47,834 bases of DNA from Clostridium sp. (GCA_023664445.1 JAMPFN010000013.1:1-47834); one strand, 5' to 3'; counted from the stretch's first letter, positions 1 through 8,281 are shown. Numbers and translations are program-made. The notes: generated from the sequence alone by a model not told the origin.

Positions 1-55
1 ACCCATAAAACAAAAAGCAATCATCAACAAAATAATGCTAATGATTGCTGATTTG
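1..55. repeat. Repeat copy 1: integrase-type 3' end plus hairpin
   Basis: Nearly identical to 25130-25185. A 9-bp stem (16-24 with 41-49) read on the minus strand ends in a T-rich tract, so it should terminate the tRNA-Leu transcript. Bases 1-8 match the last codons (Asn-Pro-stop) of the plus-strand integrase remnant that ends at 25137. I infer that a related integrase gene ends at the left edge of the contig, next to the tRNA. Confidence 0.6.
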
Positions 56-140
56 GTGCCGCCGACCGGACTTGAACCGGTACGATATCGCTATCGTGGG
101 ATTTTAAGTCCCATGCGTCTGCCTATTCCGCCACGGCGGC
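54..140 (-). tRNA. tRNA-Leu (UAA)
   Basis: An 87-nt cloverleaf with encoded CCA. The acceptor stem is GCCGCCG paired with CGGCGGC, the T arm carries GGTTCAAGTCC, there is a long class II variable arm, and the anticodon loop CTTAAAA gives anticodon UAA. The 3' end abuts an integrase-type 3' end, so this tRNA may be an integration site; the window is cut too early to show it. Confidence 0.95.
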
Positions 141-157
141 AAATTTTAATATACTAC

Positions 158-186
158 ATTATATCATATTACAGACTAAAAGTCAA
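158..186 (-). promoter_or_regulatory. Promoter of tRNA-Leu
   Basis: TTGACT at 181-186 and TATAAT at 158-163 on the minus strand, spaced 17 nt and reading into the tRNA. Confidence 0.75.
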
Positions 187-225
187 GAGATTTTCTTGTC
201 TTTGTACATTTATACAAAAACATTA

Positions 226-254
226 TTGACAAAAAAGAATCAAAATGGTATACT
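226..254 (+). promoter_or_regulatory. Promoter of the membrane protein at 290
   Basis: TTGACA at 226-231 and TATACT at 249-254, spaced 17 nt. It is divergent from the tRNA-Leu promoter. Confidence 0.75.
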
Positions 255-289
255 TGAAACAAATAAAACCAAATAAGGAATGATTCAAG

Positions 290-631
290 GTGAAAAAGAG
301 GATTTTAGCATATCGCAGACGAATAGACAAGCTTATTGAGGAAAACAGCGGTTCTGCCGAATGGAGCAAAATCATGAAAGAACATTTACAGCAAATTGCA
401 TTTTTTCAGCATGAACGCCTGATACATCTTATTGTGACAATGACATTCGCAGTTATGACATTAATTTCGATAGGAATTGCTGTAGTATATGAGGGAACTT
501 CATTTTATTTACTTACCACAGCTCTTCTTATACTTTTGATCCCATATATTTATCACTATTTTATTTTGGAAAATGAAGTACAGAAAATGTATGACCAATA
601 CGATAAAATACTTTTACATATCAATCAATAA
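290..631 (+). CDS. Small two-helix membrane protein, unknown function
   Basis: A 113-residue protein with a GTG start, preceded by AAGGA nine bases upstream. The N-terminal 45 residues are charged and probably helical and cytoplasmic. Two hydrophobic helices follow (about 46-67 and 71-91) and then a charged tail. A good sigma-A-type promoter lies just upstream. I do not recognise the family. It is transcribed alone, away from tRNA-Leu and convergent with the lipoprotein gene pair downstream. Confidence 0.7.
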   Translation: MKKRILAYRRRIDKLIEENSGSAEWSKIMKEHLQQIAFFQHERLIHLIVTMTFAVMTLISIGIAVVYEGTSFYLLTTALLILLIPYIYHYFILENEVQKMYDQYDKILLHINQ

Positions 632-718
632 CATGGTATCACGACTATAAACCTACTTCGAACCTATAAGATATTAACTTTGATTTTTCCATAAATTCTC
701 TTGTAAAGTAATACTTAC

Positions 719-907
719 TTATTTTTTCAAATACCATATTCCCATATAAAGTAAGGATAAATTTCCGGAAATTACAAATATATAAAAAATATTATCAGGA
801 ACAATTGATTTGTCCCAAATAAGATATTCATATATAAAAGCGAAAATACCGCTGACTATAACAACACAAACTGATATGTAAAATAATATTTCGGATATTC
901 TTTTCAT
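719..907 (-). CDS. Small membrane protein, unknown function
   Basis: A 62-residue protein with two hydrophobic segments separated by a short polar loop containing WDKSIVPDN. I chose the ATG at 907 because GGAGAG lies five bases upstream; the frame stays open further 5' but has no ribosome site there. It lies just downstream of the lipoprotein gene, close enough for co-transcription. The start of this frame overlaps the 3' end of the lipoprotein gene if the upstream codon is used instead. No family recognised. Confidence 0.55.
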   Translation of the reverse strand: MKRISEILFYISVCVVIVSGIFAFIYEYLIWDKSIVPDNIFYIFVISGNLSLLYMGIWYLKK

Positions 908-920
908 TGAAACTCTCCGA

Positions 921-1367
921 CTATAAACCTGCTTCAAATCGGTATATTTTATTTGAAATTTCCTTTGTAATACTCATAGTATTCGGGTCAAATCCGAATT
1001 TTTCGGATTTTTCTGCAACATCAGTAATTTCAGTTCCGTCTGTTATCAGATAACCTTTTGCTATATGAAAAATTGATCCTTCATATATTAATACTGTATG
1101 TTCATTAAAATATCCTACCCACATAAAACCGTTATCTTCGCATTTTTTTATAATCGAATCAGTAATTTTCGGATCCGGATTCGGACTATTTATATAGTAT
1201 CTATTTTCTTCAGAAAAAACACCTTCCCGTAATCCAACTAAAAAGTATTCTCCGACTTCCAATGCATCTTTATCTTTTTTGGAAGAATCACATCCAATTA
1301 AAGAAAATATTATGAGCAACAGTACTATTATTAATGGTTGCTTTTGTATAAGATGTTTTATCTTCAT
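921..1367 (-). CDS. Putative lipoprotein, unknown function
   Basis: A 148-residue protein with a type II signal peptide: KIKH at the N-terminus, a hydrophobic core, then the lipobox LIGC at about residues 23-26. After processing it would be anchored to the outer face of the membrane. The mature part is about 120 residues, acidic and polar, with no motif I recognise. The small membrane protein gene follows directly. The function may be a strain-specific surface protein, but nothing in the sequence fixes it. Confidence 0.65.
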   Translation of the reverse strand: MKIKHLIQKQPLIIVLLLIIFSLIGCDSSKKDKDALEVGEYFLVGLREGVFSEENRYYINSPNPDPKITDSIIKKCEDNGFMWVGYFNEHTVLIYEGSIFHIAKGYLITDGTEITDVAEKSEKFGFDPNTMSITKEISNKIYRFEAGL

Positions 1368-1410
1368 TTAAAGTCCTTCATTTAATGTCCGAATTTCTCA
1401 TCTGTTTATA

Positions 1411-1562
1411 GTCACCCTACTTGAAAGAGGAACAAAAGGAATTGAATAAAAATTTTTCATAGCAAGGCGGAGGATGCAGGCGGGCTGACGCTCTCCAAAG
1501 ACGACAACACAGCTATGGAAAATTTTTATCAATGAACTTGTTTCAATTTCAAGTAGGATGAC
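1411..1562. repeat. Long imperfect inverted repeat (MITE-like hairpin)
   Basis: The left end GTCACCCTACTTGAAA (1411-1426) is mirrored by TTTCAAGTAGGATGAC (1547-1562) with one mismatch. Complementarity continues inward through AAAAATTTTTCATAGC against GCTATGGAAAATTTTT. About 50 nt of each arm can pair, enclosing a GC-richer loop. It ends five bases from the nrdG stop codon. It could act as a terminator-like structure or be a small non-autonomous element. Confidence 0.6.
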
Positions 1563-1566
1563 CATA

Positions 1567-2097
1567 CTATGTCATAAACTCAGACAGCACAGTTTTTCTC
1601 ATTTCAAGTGATTTTCGTACATCTATTATCCTTTGATTTTCCGAGCCTCTGAATTTAAGCGTAATATTTTTCTTATCAAGCATAAATTCACCGTCAACAA
1701 GTATATCTATCATCGAAATAAGTTTATCGGTAATATCACAATGCGCTTTACCATTCGGGTCTAATATATCAGATTCAAACGTGTAGCCGCTGTAACACCA
1801 TATATTTTTTTCCGGATATAATTTTTTAACTTTATATACAAGCTTATAAACCTCCGGCTGATTGCGTATCTCGAGAGGCTCGCCGCCGATAAGAGTTAAA
1901 CCGGATATATAGTTTGGTGAAAGCGCTTCGATAATTTCCTTGGAAATTTCTTCGGTAAAAAGGTTTCCGGCATTAAAATCCCATGTTTCTTCATTAAAAC
2001 AGCCCTTGCAATGGTGTGTACAGCCGCTTACAAACAGAGATACCCTTACGCCAACACCGTTTGCAATATCTGTTTTCTTTATCGCAGAATAATTCAT
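1567..2097 (-). CDS. nrdG: Anaerobic ribonucleotide reductase activating enzyme NrdG
   Basis: A 176-residue radical-SAM protein of normal NrdG length. The cluster motif CxxxCxxC is at Cys26, Cys30 and Cys33 (GCTHHCKGC), followed by the family-typical TLIGGEPLE near residue 70. The family reductively cleaves S-adenosylmethionine and places the glycyl radical on NrdD. Its partner gene nrdD is 490 bp upstream on the same strand, an unusually wide gap filled with hairpin repeats. Co-transcription with nrdD is likely but not shown; I see no clear separate promoter. Confidence 0.95.
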   Translation of the reverse strand: MNYSAIKKTDIANGVGVRVSLFVSGCTHHCKGCFNEETWDFNAGNLFTEEISKEIIEALSPNYISGLTLIGGEPLEIRNQPEVYKLVYKVKKLYPEKNIWCYSGYTFESDILDPNGKAHCDITDKLISMIDILVDGEFMLDKKNITLKFRGSENQRIIDVRKSLEMRKTVLSEFMT

Positions 2098-2137
2098 TGA
2101 TACTCCCCTACCCTACGCAATTCAATTTTTGACTTAT

Positions 2138-2290
2138 GGGGACTCTGTCCCCTAACCTTCTGCCATATATGGGGGGACTCTGTCCCCCTAACCTCCTGCT
2201 TAAGGGAACAAGTTCCCTTAAGAATCCCGATTTAATTTTCTGTCCGTCCCACAAGGGACAGACAGAAAATTGAAAGGAAACTAAAAAACT
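2138..2290. repeat. Hairpin cluster between nrdG and nrdD
   Basis: Successive palindromes fill this stretch: GGGGACTCTGTCCCC at 2138, a longer version near 2173, TTAAGGGAACAAGTTCCCTTAA near 2200 read as two 10-nt arms, and arms AATTTTCTGTC and GACAGAAAATT near 2232-2272. Another GGGGGACTCTGTCCCCC is near 2510. The 2098-2590 gap holds these and the copy A repeat, and no gene that I can see. Confidence 0.6.
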
Positions 2291-2344
2291 CATGCCTTAA
2301 ACAAAGATAGGAGATAAAACCCTCAAAATTGCAAATCATAATCG

Positions 2345-2498
2345 CTGAATGGTAAAATTTATCATTTACAGTCATCGTCTATAAAAACAGTTAATATATT
2401 CGCTTCTGCGACTCACAGCGTGAGCTGTGCCGGAGCGGAAGTTTGATCTTCTTTGGTTCGTTTCTTGCATCAAGGCAAGAAATGAACATACTGTGCAA
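2345..2498 (+). repeat. 154-bp intergenic repeat, copy A
   Basis: Matches the reverse complement of 4924-5077 at roughly 80% over its full length. The conserved ends are CTGAATGGTAAAATTTATCA and GAACATACTGTGCAA. Inside are two small hairpins, CACAGC/GCTGTG and TTCTTGC/GCAAGAA. With copy B it brackets nrdD in inverted orientation. No coding potential seen. Confidence 0.75.
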
Positions 2499-2590
2499 TT
2501 CAGTTAGGGGGGACTCTGTCCCCCATGCCCACTAACAAAGGAAAATGATTTCCGTTCCCCTACCCTGCTAATAATACGCATAATTTAATT

Positions 2591-4768
2591 TTATAAATGC
2601 ATAACTCTTTCTTTTATTTCCTGAGTACGTCCCTGATTCCAAAACTGTGTACCGATATAACCGCACGTTCTTCTTGCAACATTCATACGATTTTCATCTG
2701 TATTTCCGCAGCTCGGACATTTCCATATAAGCTTGCCATGAATATCCGTAATTATCTGTATTTCTCCGTCAAATCCGCAGTCCTGGCAATAATCGCTTTT
2801 GGTATTAAGCTCCGCATACATAATATTATCATAAATATGCTTCATAACAGAAAGAACCGCTTCAAGATTATCTTTCATATCAGGAATTTCGACATAGCTT
2901 ATTGCGCCGCCCGGCGAAAGCTTCTGGAATTGCGATTCAAATGTAAGCTTTGTGAATGCGTCAATATCTTCAGTAACATGAACATGATAACTGTTTGTAA
3001 TATAATTTTTATCAGTTACTCCTTGTATAATACCAAATCGTTTCTGCAAACATTTAGAGAATTTATATGTCGTAGATTCAAGCGGTGTTCCATAAAGGCT
3101 GAAATCTATATTATGCTCCGCTTTCCATTTAGCGCATGCGTCATTCATATGCTGCATAACCGAAAGTGCGAACGGCGTTGCCTCCGGATCTGTATGGGAT
3201 TTTCCCGTCATGTATCTTGTACACTCGCAAAGTCCCGCATATCCGAGAGAAATAGTTGAATACCCGTTATATAAGAGTTTATCTATCGTTTCACCTTTTT
3301 TTAATCTTGCAAGCGCGCCGTACTGCCACAATATAGGCGCAACGTCGGAAGGCGTTCCCAAAAGTCTTTCGTGTCTGCACAAGAGAGCTTTATGACACAG
3401 CTCAAGACGATTATCAAATATCTTCCAGAATCTATCAATATCGCCTTCCGACGAACATGCGACATCAACAAGGTTAATAGTAACAACGCCTTGATTAAAT
3501 CTGCCATAATATTTAGGCTTATTGTTTTCATCAACATAAGGAGTAAGAAAACTGCGGCAGCCCATGCATGGATAACAATTACCGTTCCCGTTTTTATCTA
3601 TCTTAAGATCAAGCATCATCTTTTCGGAAATATAGTCGGGAACCATTCTTTTAGCGGTACATTCAGCAGCTAATTTTGTTATATACCAATATTTTGAGTC
3701 CTCATGTATATTATTTTCCTCAAGCACATAAATAAGCTTCGGAAATGCAGGCGTTACATATACGCCGCTTTCGTTCTTAACGCCTAAAATTCTCTGACGA
3801 AGCATTTCCTCAATAACAAGAGCCAGATCATCTCGAAGTCTTCCCTCTTCCACCTCATTGAGATACATAAATACAGTTACAAACGGGGCTTGTCCATTTG
3901 TAGTCATAAGAGTTATCACCTGATACTGTATCATCTGTACGCCGCGTTTGATCTCTTCCCTTACACGCATTTCCGCAACTTCATTTATTTTTTCATCATT
4001 TAAAGGAAGCCCTGCCTGTTCAAACTCGTTACGGACTATCTTTCTCAGCTTTTGTCTGCTGACATCGACAAACGGTGCAAGATGAGAAAGAGTAATACTC
4101 TGACCGCCATACTGTGAACTTGCGATCTGCGCAATGCTCTGTGTGGCGATATTGCATGCAGTTGAAAAGCTTTTCGGTCTTTCGATCATAACCTCGCTTA
4201 TGACCGTACCGTTTTGAAGCATATCTTCAAGATTCACAAGACAGCAATTATGCATATGCTGTGCAAAATAATCCGAATCATGAAAATGTATCAAACCTTC
4301 TTCATGAGCCTTTACAACATCTTCGGGTAAAAGGAAACGCTTTGTGATATCTTTACTTACCTCTCCCGCCATATAATCTCTCTGAACGCTGTTTATAACA
4401 GGATTTTTATTTGAATTTTCCTGCTTGACCTCTTCGTTATCGCATTCGATAAGACTTAAAATCTGCTCGTCTGTTGAATTTGACTTTCTTACAAGACTTC
4501 TTTTATATCTGTATGTTATATATTTTCTTGCAACTTCATAAGCCTGATACTCCATTATCTTATTTTCAACAAGATCCTGTATCTCTTCAACATTAAATGT
4601 CCGACCGTAATTTTCACATAATTCTCTTATATAATTTGATATCCCCTTTATCTGTTCTTCAGTCAGTCTGACGCTTTCGGCTACTTCTATATTTGCCTTT
4701 GAAACTGCGGCATCTATCTTTGAAATGTCAAATTCTACCTCTGTACCGCTTCTCTTTATAATTTTCAT
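2591..4768 (-). CDS. nrdD: Anaerobic ribonucleoside-triphosphate reductase NrdD
   Basis: A 725-residue class III reductase that makes deoxyribonucleotides without oxygen. An N-terminal ATP-cone (residues 1 to about 90, IKRSGTEVEFD) is followed by the catalytic barrel. Near the C-terminus are paired zinc-binding cysteines CQDCG and CPSCG and then the glycyl-radical loop RTCGYIGTQFWNQGR. I chose the ATG at 4768 because GGGAGG sits seven bases upstream; the longer frame would begin inside the NrdR operator. It is controlled by the two boxes just upstream and activated by NrdG. Confidence 0.97.
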   Translation of the reverse strand: MKIIKRSGTEVEFDISKIDAAVSKANIEVAESVRLTEEQIKGISNYIRELCENYGRTFNVEEIQDLVENKIMEYQAYEVARKYITYRYKRSLVRKSNSTDEQILSLIECDNEEVKQENSNKNPVINSVQRDYMAGEVSKDITKRFLLPEDVVKAHEEGLIHFHDSDYFAQHMHNCCLVNLEDMLQNGTVISEVMIERPKSFSTACNIATQSIAQIASSQYGGQSITLSHLAPFVDVSRQKLRKIVRNEFEQAGLPLNDEKINEVAEMRVREEIKRGVQMIQYQVITLMTTNGQAPFVTVFMYLNEVEEGRLRDDLALVIEEMLRQRILGVKNESGVYVTPAFPKLIYVLEENNIHEDSKYWYITKLAAECTAKRMVPDYISEKMMLDLKIDKNGNGNCYPCMGCRSFLTPYVDENNKPKYYGRFNQGVVTINLVDVACSSEGDIDRFWKIFDNRLELCHKALLCRHERLLGTPSDVAPILWQYGALARLKKGETIDKLLYNGYSTISLGYAGLCECTRYMTGKSHTDPEATPFALSVMQHMNDACAKWKAEHNIDFSLYGTPLESTTYKFSKCLQKRFGIIQGVTDKNYITNSYHVHVTEDIDAFTKLTFESQFQKLSPGGAISYVEIPDMKDNLEAVLSVMKHIYDNIMYAELNTKSDYCQDCGFDGEIQIITDIHGKLIWKCPSCGNTDENRMNVARRTCGYIGTQFWNQGRTQEIKERVMHL

Positions 4769-4790
4769 TTTTATCCTCCCTGAATGAAAA

Positions 4791-4838
4791 ACACTATATA
4801 TAGTGGTCATGTCATCTTGCAACCACTATATATAGTAT
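4791..4838 (-). promoter_or_regulatory. Tandem NrdR boxes upstream of nrdD
   Basis: Two near-identical 16-bp palindromic boxes, ACACTATATATAGTGG (4791-4806) and CCACTATATATAGTAT (4823-4838), are 32 bp apart, three helical turns. They match the NrdR-box pattern known for ribonucleotide reductase operons. The second overlaps the -10 element, so bound NrdR should block transcription when deoxynucleotides are plentiful. Confidence 0.93.
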
Positions 4839-4864
4839 TATACCATAAAAAAAAGAAAAGTCAA
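4837..4864 (-). promoter_or_regulatory. nrdD promoter
   Basis: TTGACT at 4859-4864 and TATAAT at 4837-4842 on the minus strand, spaced 16 nt. The -10 overlaps the upstream NrdR box. Confidence 0.8.
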
Positions 4865-4923
4865 GTATAAATCAAGTTAAATTATTTACAAAGTTTTTGC
4901 AAATCAGTTTTTGATAAACTTAT

Positions 4924-5077
4924 TTGCGCAGTATGTTCATTTCTTGCCTTGATGCAAGAAACGAATCAAAGAAAATCAAGCTTACGCTCCGGCGCAGCTT
5001 ACGCTGTGAGTCGCGAAAGTGAGAGATAGGGATTGTTTTTATAGACAGGACTGTAAATGATAAATTTTACCATTCAG
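4924..5077 (-). repeat. 154-bp intergenic repeat, copy B (inverted)
   Basis: The inverted partner of 2345-2498, with the same internal hairpins and conserved ends. It lies upstream of the nrdD promoter. The 4865-5504 gap holds this repeat plus the hairpins listed separately, and no gene that I can support. Confidence 0.75.
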
Positions 5078-5111
5078 TAATTATGGTTTACATCAACTTT
5101 TTAGCACTTTA

Positions 5112-5142
5112 AGGGGACGCTTTCACTTGCAAAGCGTCCCCT
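5112..5142. terminator. Strong intergenic hairpin
   Basis: A perfect 12-bp stem, AGGGGACGCTTT with AAAGCGTCCCCT, with a 7-nt loop and CTTTG after it on the plus strand. The role is unclear because no plus-strand gene feeds it. Confidence 0.5.
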
Positions 5143-5359
5143 CTTTGAAAACTTTGTTTTCAAATTCACACCTTGAAATGCGCTTCTAAGGCAAGGAGTT
5201 TCGCTCTCTGCGGAGAGCGACCAAAGGCTCTGACTTTGGAATTCGCAAGCCTTTGAAAAGGCTTGACCTAAACTTTAGATTTGGCTTTTTCGACGTTCAG
5301 AATTTTGAGGTGCTTTTTCTTCAAGCTTTGCTTAAAGGACAGTACTTTGTGTTTCCTGA

Positions 5360-5396
5360 TTTTTTATAATCGCCACATCGTGGCGATTATAAAAAA
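5360..5396. terminator. Bidirectional terminator-like hairpin
   Basis: A perfect 17-bp stem with a 3-nt loop. TTTTTTATAATCGCCAC (5360-5376) pairs with 5380-5396, so there is a run of T on one strand and A on the other, as in bidirectional intrinsic terminators. A second perfect 10-bp stem, CCCAAGGGAA with TTCCCTTGGG, follows at 5409-5431. Confidence 0.6.
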
Positions 5397-5504
5397 TGCA
5401 GTGGGATTCCCAAGGGAATCATTCCCTTGGGCAGGGGGCTTGGAGGACAGAGTCCCTCATAAGCTTCTCAAAAATTGATTTTCGTGTTTTTTTGTTTTAT
5501 AGCA

Positions 5505-5533
5505 TTGACAAATAAATAAATATATGGTAATAT
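5505..5533 (+). promoter_or_regulatory. Promoter of tRNA-Gln
   Basis: TTGACA at 5505-5510 and TAATAT at 5528-5533, spaced 17 nt, 20 bases before the tRNA. Confidence 0.7.
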
Positions 5534-5552
5534 ATTAATTGTAGATATATTT

Positions 5553-5628
5553 TGGGATATAGCCAAGTGGTAAGGCAGCGGACTTTGACTCCGTCATTCC
5601 GGTGGTTCGAATCCACCTATCCCAACCA
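5553..5628 (+). tRNA. tRNA-Gln (UUG)
   Basis: A 76-nt cloverleaf with encoded CCA. The acceptor stem is TGGGATA with TATCCCA, the anticodon loop CTTTGAC gives UUG, and the T loop is GGTTCGAATCC. It has its own promoter upstream and an intrinsic terminator downstream. Confidence 0.95.
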
Positions 5629-5636
5629 TATTATTG

Positions 5637-5676
5637 AATACCCTCAAATCCTGTAACTATTGGCTTTGAGGGTATT
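5637..5676 (+). terminator. Terminator after tRNA-Gln
   Basis: A 12-bp perfect stem, AATACCCTCAAA with TTTGAGGGTATT, and a 16-nt loop, starting 8 bases after the tRNA. The T tract after it is weak. Confidence 0.55.
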
Positions 5677-5771
5677 CGTATGCCGAAATTACAAAAGATT
5701 CGGGCAGATTTAAGAAAAACGATTTTAAATCTGCCCTTAATATATAAATATATTTTAAACAAAAAACACTC

Positions 5772-6077
5772 TTATTTTTTCTTTTCAATAAAAATGAAAA
5801 GCGTATGAAAAACAGCGGCAATACATGCAAATACCCAAAACGGTACATATAAGATAACAACAATTCCAAGCGCACCTATATTGGACGCACTATATGTTTC
5901 ATCAACCGGCAAAAAAACAATATGAATAAATAACCAAATTATAAACAATGACATAATAACAAACAAAAGGGTATGTTTTACATATCCTAACACGCTATTA
6001 GGTTTATATGTCGATACCCATAATCTTTCCCAACCGTATGAGATTACACACACTATAACTGTTATAACCGCGCCCAT
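5772..6077 (-). CDS. Small integral membrane protein, unknown function
   Basis: A 101-residue protein with three likely membrane helices (about 2-18, 33-55 and 69-95) and a lysine-rich C-terminus ending EKKK. The ATG at 6077 is preceded by GAGGTG at seven bases, so I prefer it to the upstream in-frame ATG. It lies downstream of pnp on the same strand, or has its own transcript. No family recognised. Confidence 0.65.
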   Translation of the reverse strand: MGAVITVIVCVISYGWERLWVSTYKPNSVLGYVKHTLLFVIMSLFIIWLFIHIVFLPVDETYSASNIGALGIVVILYVPFWVFACIAAVFHTLFIFIEKKK

Positions 6078-6139
6078 ATATTTACACCTCATATAAATAC
6101 AATTGTAGACTCTTTATCAGAGTCTACAATTAACGATTA

Positions 6140-8254
6140 TTAATGTGCTTTTTTAGCTTCGAGGTCGGCAAGCGCATCTTTCCTCGATAAATTTATTCTT
6201 CCCTGTCTGTCGATCTCAACGACCTTTACAAGTACCTCATCACCAATAGACACAACGTCTTCAACCTTTTCAACTCTTGATTTATCAAGCTTAGAAATAT
6301 GAACAAGACCGTCTTTTCCGGGAGCGATCTCAACAAAAGCTCCGAATGACATAAGCCGTACGACCTTACCCTTATAGATCCCTCCGATCTCCGGACCATC
6401 AACAATTGTTTTTACAATGGACATTGCCTTATTGCAGTTGTCAAGATCGATACCGGAAATAAAGACATTTCCTTCCTCGTTGATATCAATTTTAACATCA
6501 CATTCGGCTGTAATTTTCTGGATAACTTTACCGCCCTGACCGATAACTTCTCTGATTTTATCAACATCAATTTTAGTCTGAAGCATTTTAGGAGCATATT
6601 TATTTACAGTTTCTCTTGAATTAGGAATAGCCTTAAGCATTATCTCATCAAGAATGTAGAGTCTGGCTTTTCTTGTCTTTTCAAACGCTTCCTTTATAAT
6701 TGCAGGCGTCAGACCATCAACCTTGATATCTACCTGAATGGCAGTAATACCTTTATGCGTGCCGCCCACTTTAAAGTCCATATCCCCGAAGAAATCTTCA
6801 AGTCCCTGGATATCAACCATTGTCATAAACTCATCGCTGTCGGGCTTGGTAATAAGACCGCACGAAATACCGGCAACAGGAGCCTTGATAGGAACACCTG
6901 CGTCCATAAGCGCAAGAGTCGAACCGCAAATAGAGCCTTGAGATGTTGAACCGTTTGACGAAAGAACTTCTGAAACAAGTCTTAACGCATAAGGAAATTC
7001 CTCAACAGACGGAATTACAGGTTCAAGAGCCCTTTCAGCCAGAGCACCATGTCCGATCTCGCGTCTTCCGGGTCCTCTGCTTGGTTTTGTTTCGCCTACA
7101 GAATATGACGGAAAATTGTAATGATGCATGTATCTTTTTGATTCTTCTTCATCAAGCCCGTCTATTCTTTGCGATTCGCTGACAGGTCCGAGAGTAGCGA
7201 CAGTCAATACCTGAGTTTGTCCTCTTGTAAAAAGTCCCGATCCATGAACTCTTGGCAATACTCCAACTTCAGCTGCAAGCGGTCTGATTTCATCAATACC
7301 TCTGCCGTCCACACGCTTGCCCTCGTAAAGCCAGTTTCTTACGATTTTTTTCTGAAGCTTATAAATGCATTCGTCGATCATGGATTCCTTTTCCGGATAA
7401 GCTTCATCAAATTTGGCATGAATATCATCCTTAATCGGCTGAAGTCTTTCTTCGCGAATATTTTTATCATTCGTATCAAGAGCAAATTTAACCCTGTCCG
7501 ACGCAAATTCCTCGATCGCGTCAAACATATCATGATCTACTTCCTGAGATTCAAATTCAAACTTCTTTTTGCCTATCTGAGATTGAATATCGCTTATAAA
7601 AGCGACCATTTTCTTGATCTCTTCATGTCCCTTTAAAATAGATTCGAGCATCAGGTCATCTTCTACCTGATTTGCCCCCGCCTCGATCATAACGATCTTT
7701 TCGGCAGAGCCTGCAACCGTAAGATTCAAGTCCGTTTTAGCTCTCTGTTCGAGGGTAGGATTAAGAACTATTTCACCGTCAACAAGACCAACGCTTATTC
7801 CCGCAATCGGACCGTTCCACGGAATATCGGAAATCGAAACAGCAATTGAAGTTGCGATCATACCCGTTATTTCAGGCGAGCAATCGGGATCAACGGCAAG
7901 TACTGTCATTACAACAGAAACGTCGTTTCTCATATCCTTAGGAAAAAGAGGCCTGATAGGTCTGTCAACCATTCTCGATGTAAGTATTGCTTTTTCCGAG
8001 GGCTTTCCTTCCCTTTTGGTAAATGAACCCGGAATTTTGCCGACAGAGTAAAGTCTTTCCTCATAATCAACAGAAAGCGGGAAAAAATCAATGCCTTCTC
8101 TCGGTTTTACACTTGCGGTTACATTTGCCATAACAACTGTTTCGCCGTAATGCACCCAACATGAACCGTTTGAAAGCTCACAGGTCTTTCCTGTTTCAAC
8201 TATCAGCTCTCTTCCGGCAAATGTCGTTTTAAACGTCTTATAATTTTCAAACAT
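6140..8254 (-). CDS. pnp: Polynucleotide phosphorylase
   Basis: A 704-residue protein, full length for PNPase. Two RNase PH-like domains (about 1-220 and 310-540) flank an all-helical linker. The second carries the family sequences GRREIGHGALAERAL and DIQGLEDFFGDMDFKV. A KH domain (VIGQGGKVIQKI, near 560) and an S1 domain (YKGKVVRLMSFGAFVEI, near 625) follow. It degrades RNA 3' to 5' using phosphate and works in mRNA turnover. It lies directly downstream of rpsO, the conserved bacterial order, with a hairpin-rich 200-bp leader. Confidence 0.98.
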   Translation of the reverse strand: MFENYKTFKTTFAGRELIVETGKTCELSNGSCWVHYGETVVMANVTASVKPREGIDFFPLSVDYEERLYSVGKIPGSFTKREGKPSEKAILTSRMVDRPIRPLFPKDMRNDVSVVMTVLAVDPDCSPEITGMIATSIAVSISDIPWNGPIAGISVGLVDGEIVLNPTLEQRAKTDLNLTVAGSAEKIVMIEAGANQVEDDLMLESILKGHEEIKKMVAFISDIQSQIGKKKFEFESQEVDHDMFDAIEEFASDRVKFALDTNDKNIREERLQPIKDDIHAKFDEAYPEKESMIDECIYKLQKKIVRNWLYEGKRVDGRGIDEIRPLAAEVGVLPRVHGSGLFTRGQTQVLTVATLGPVSESQRIDGLDEEESKRYMHHYNFPSYSVGETKPSRGPGRREIGHGALAERALEPVIPSVEEFPYALRLVSEVLSSNGSTSQGSICGSTLALMDAGVPIKAPVAGISCGLITKPDSDEFMTMVDIQGLEDFFGDMDFKVGGTHKGITAIQVDIKVDGLTPAIIKEAFEKTRKARLYILDEIMLKAIPNSRETVNKYAPKMLQTKIDVDKIREVIGQGGKVIQKITAECDVKIDINEEGNVFISGIDLDNCNKAMSIVKTIVDGPEIGGIYKGKVVRLMSFGAFVEIAPGKDGLVHISKLDKSRVEKVEDVVSIGDEVLVKVVEIDRQGRINLSRKDALADLEAKKAH

Positions 8255-8281
8255 ATAAATGCCTCCATTTTACAGCAGCAG

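Noticed and set aside
2597..3259. 220-codon plus-strand ORF opposite nrdD
   Set aside because: It lies antisense inside a complete, well-supported nrdD gene; its cysteine- and arginine-rich composition is typical of a shadow frame.
7169..7636. 155-codon plus-strand ORF opposite pnp
   Set aside because: Antisense shadow of pnp with no ribosome site.
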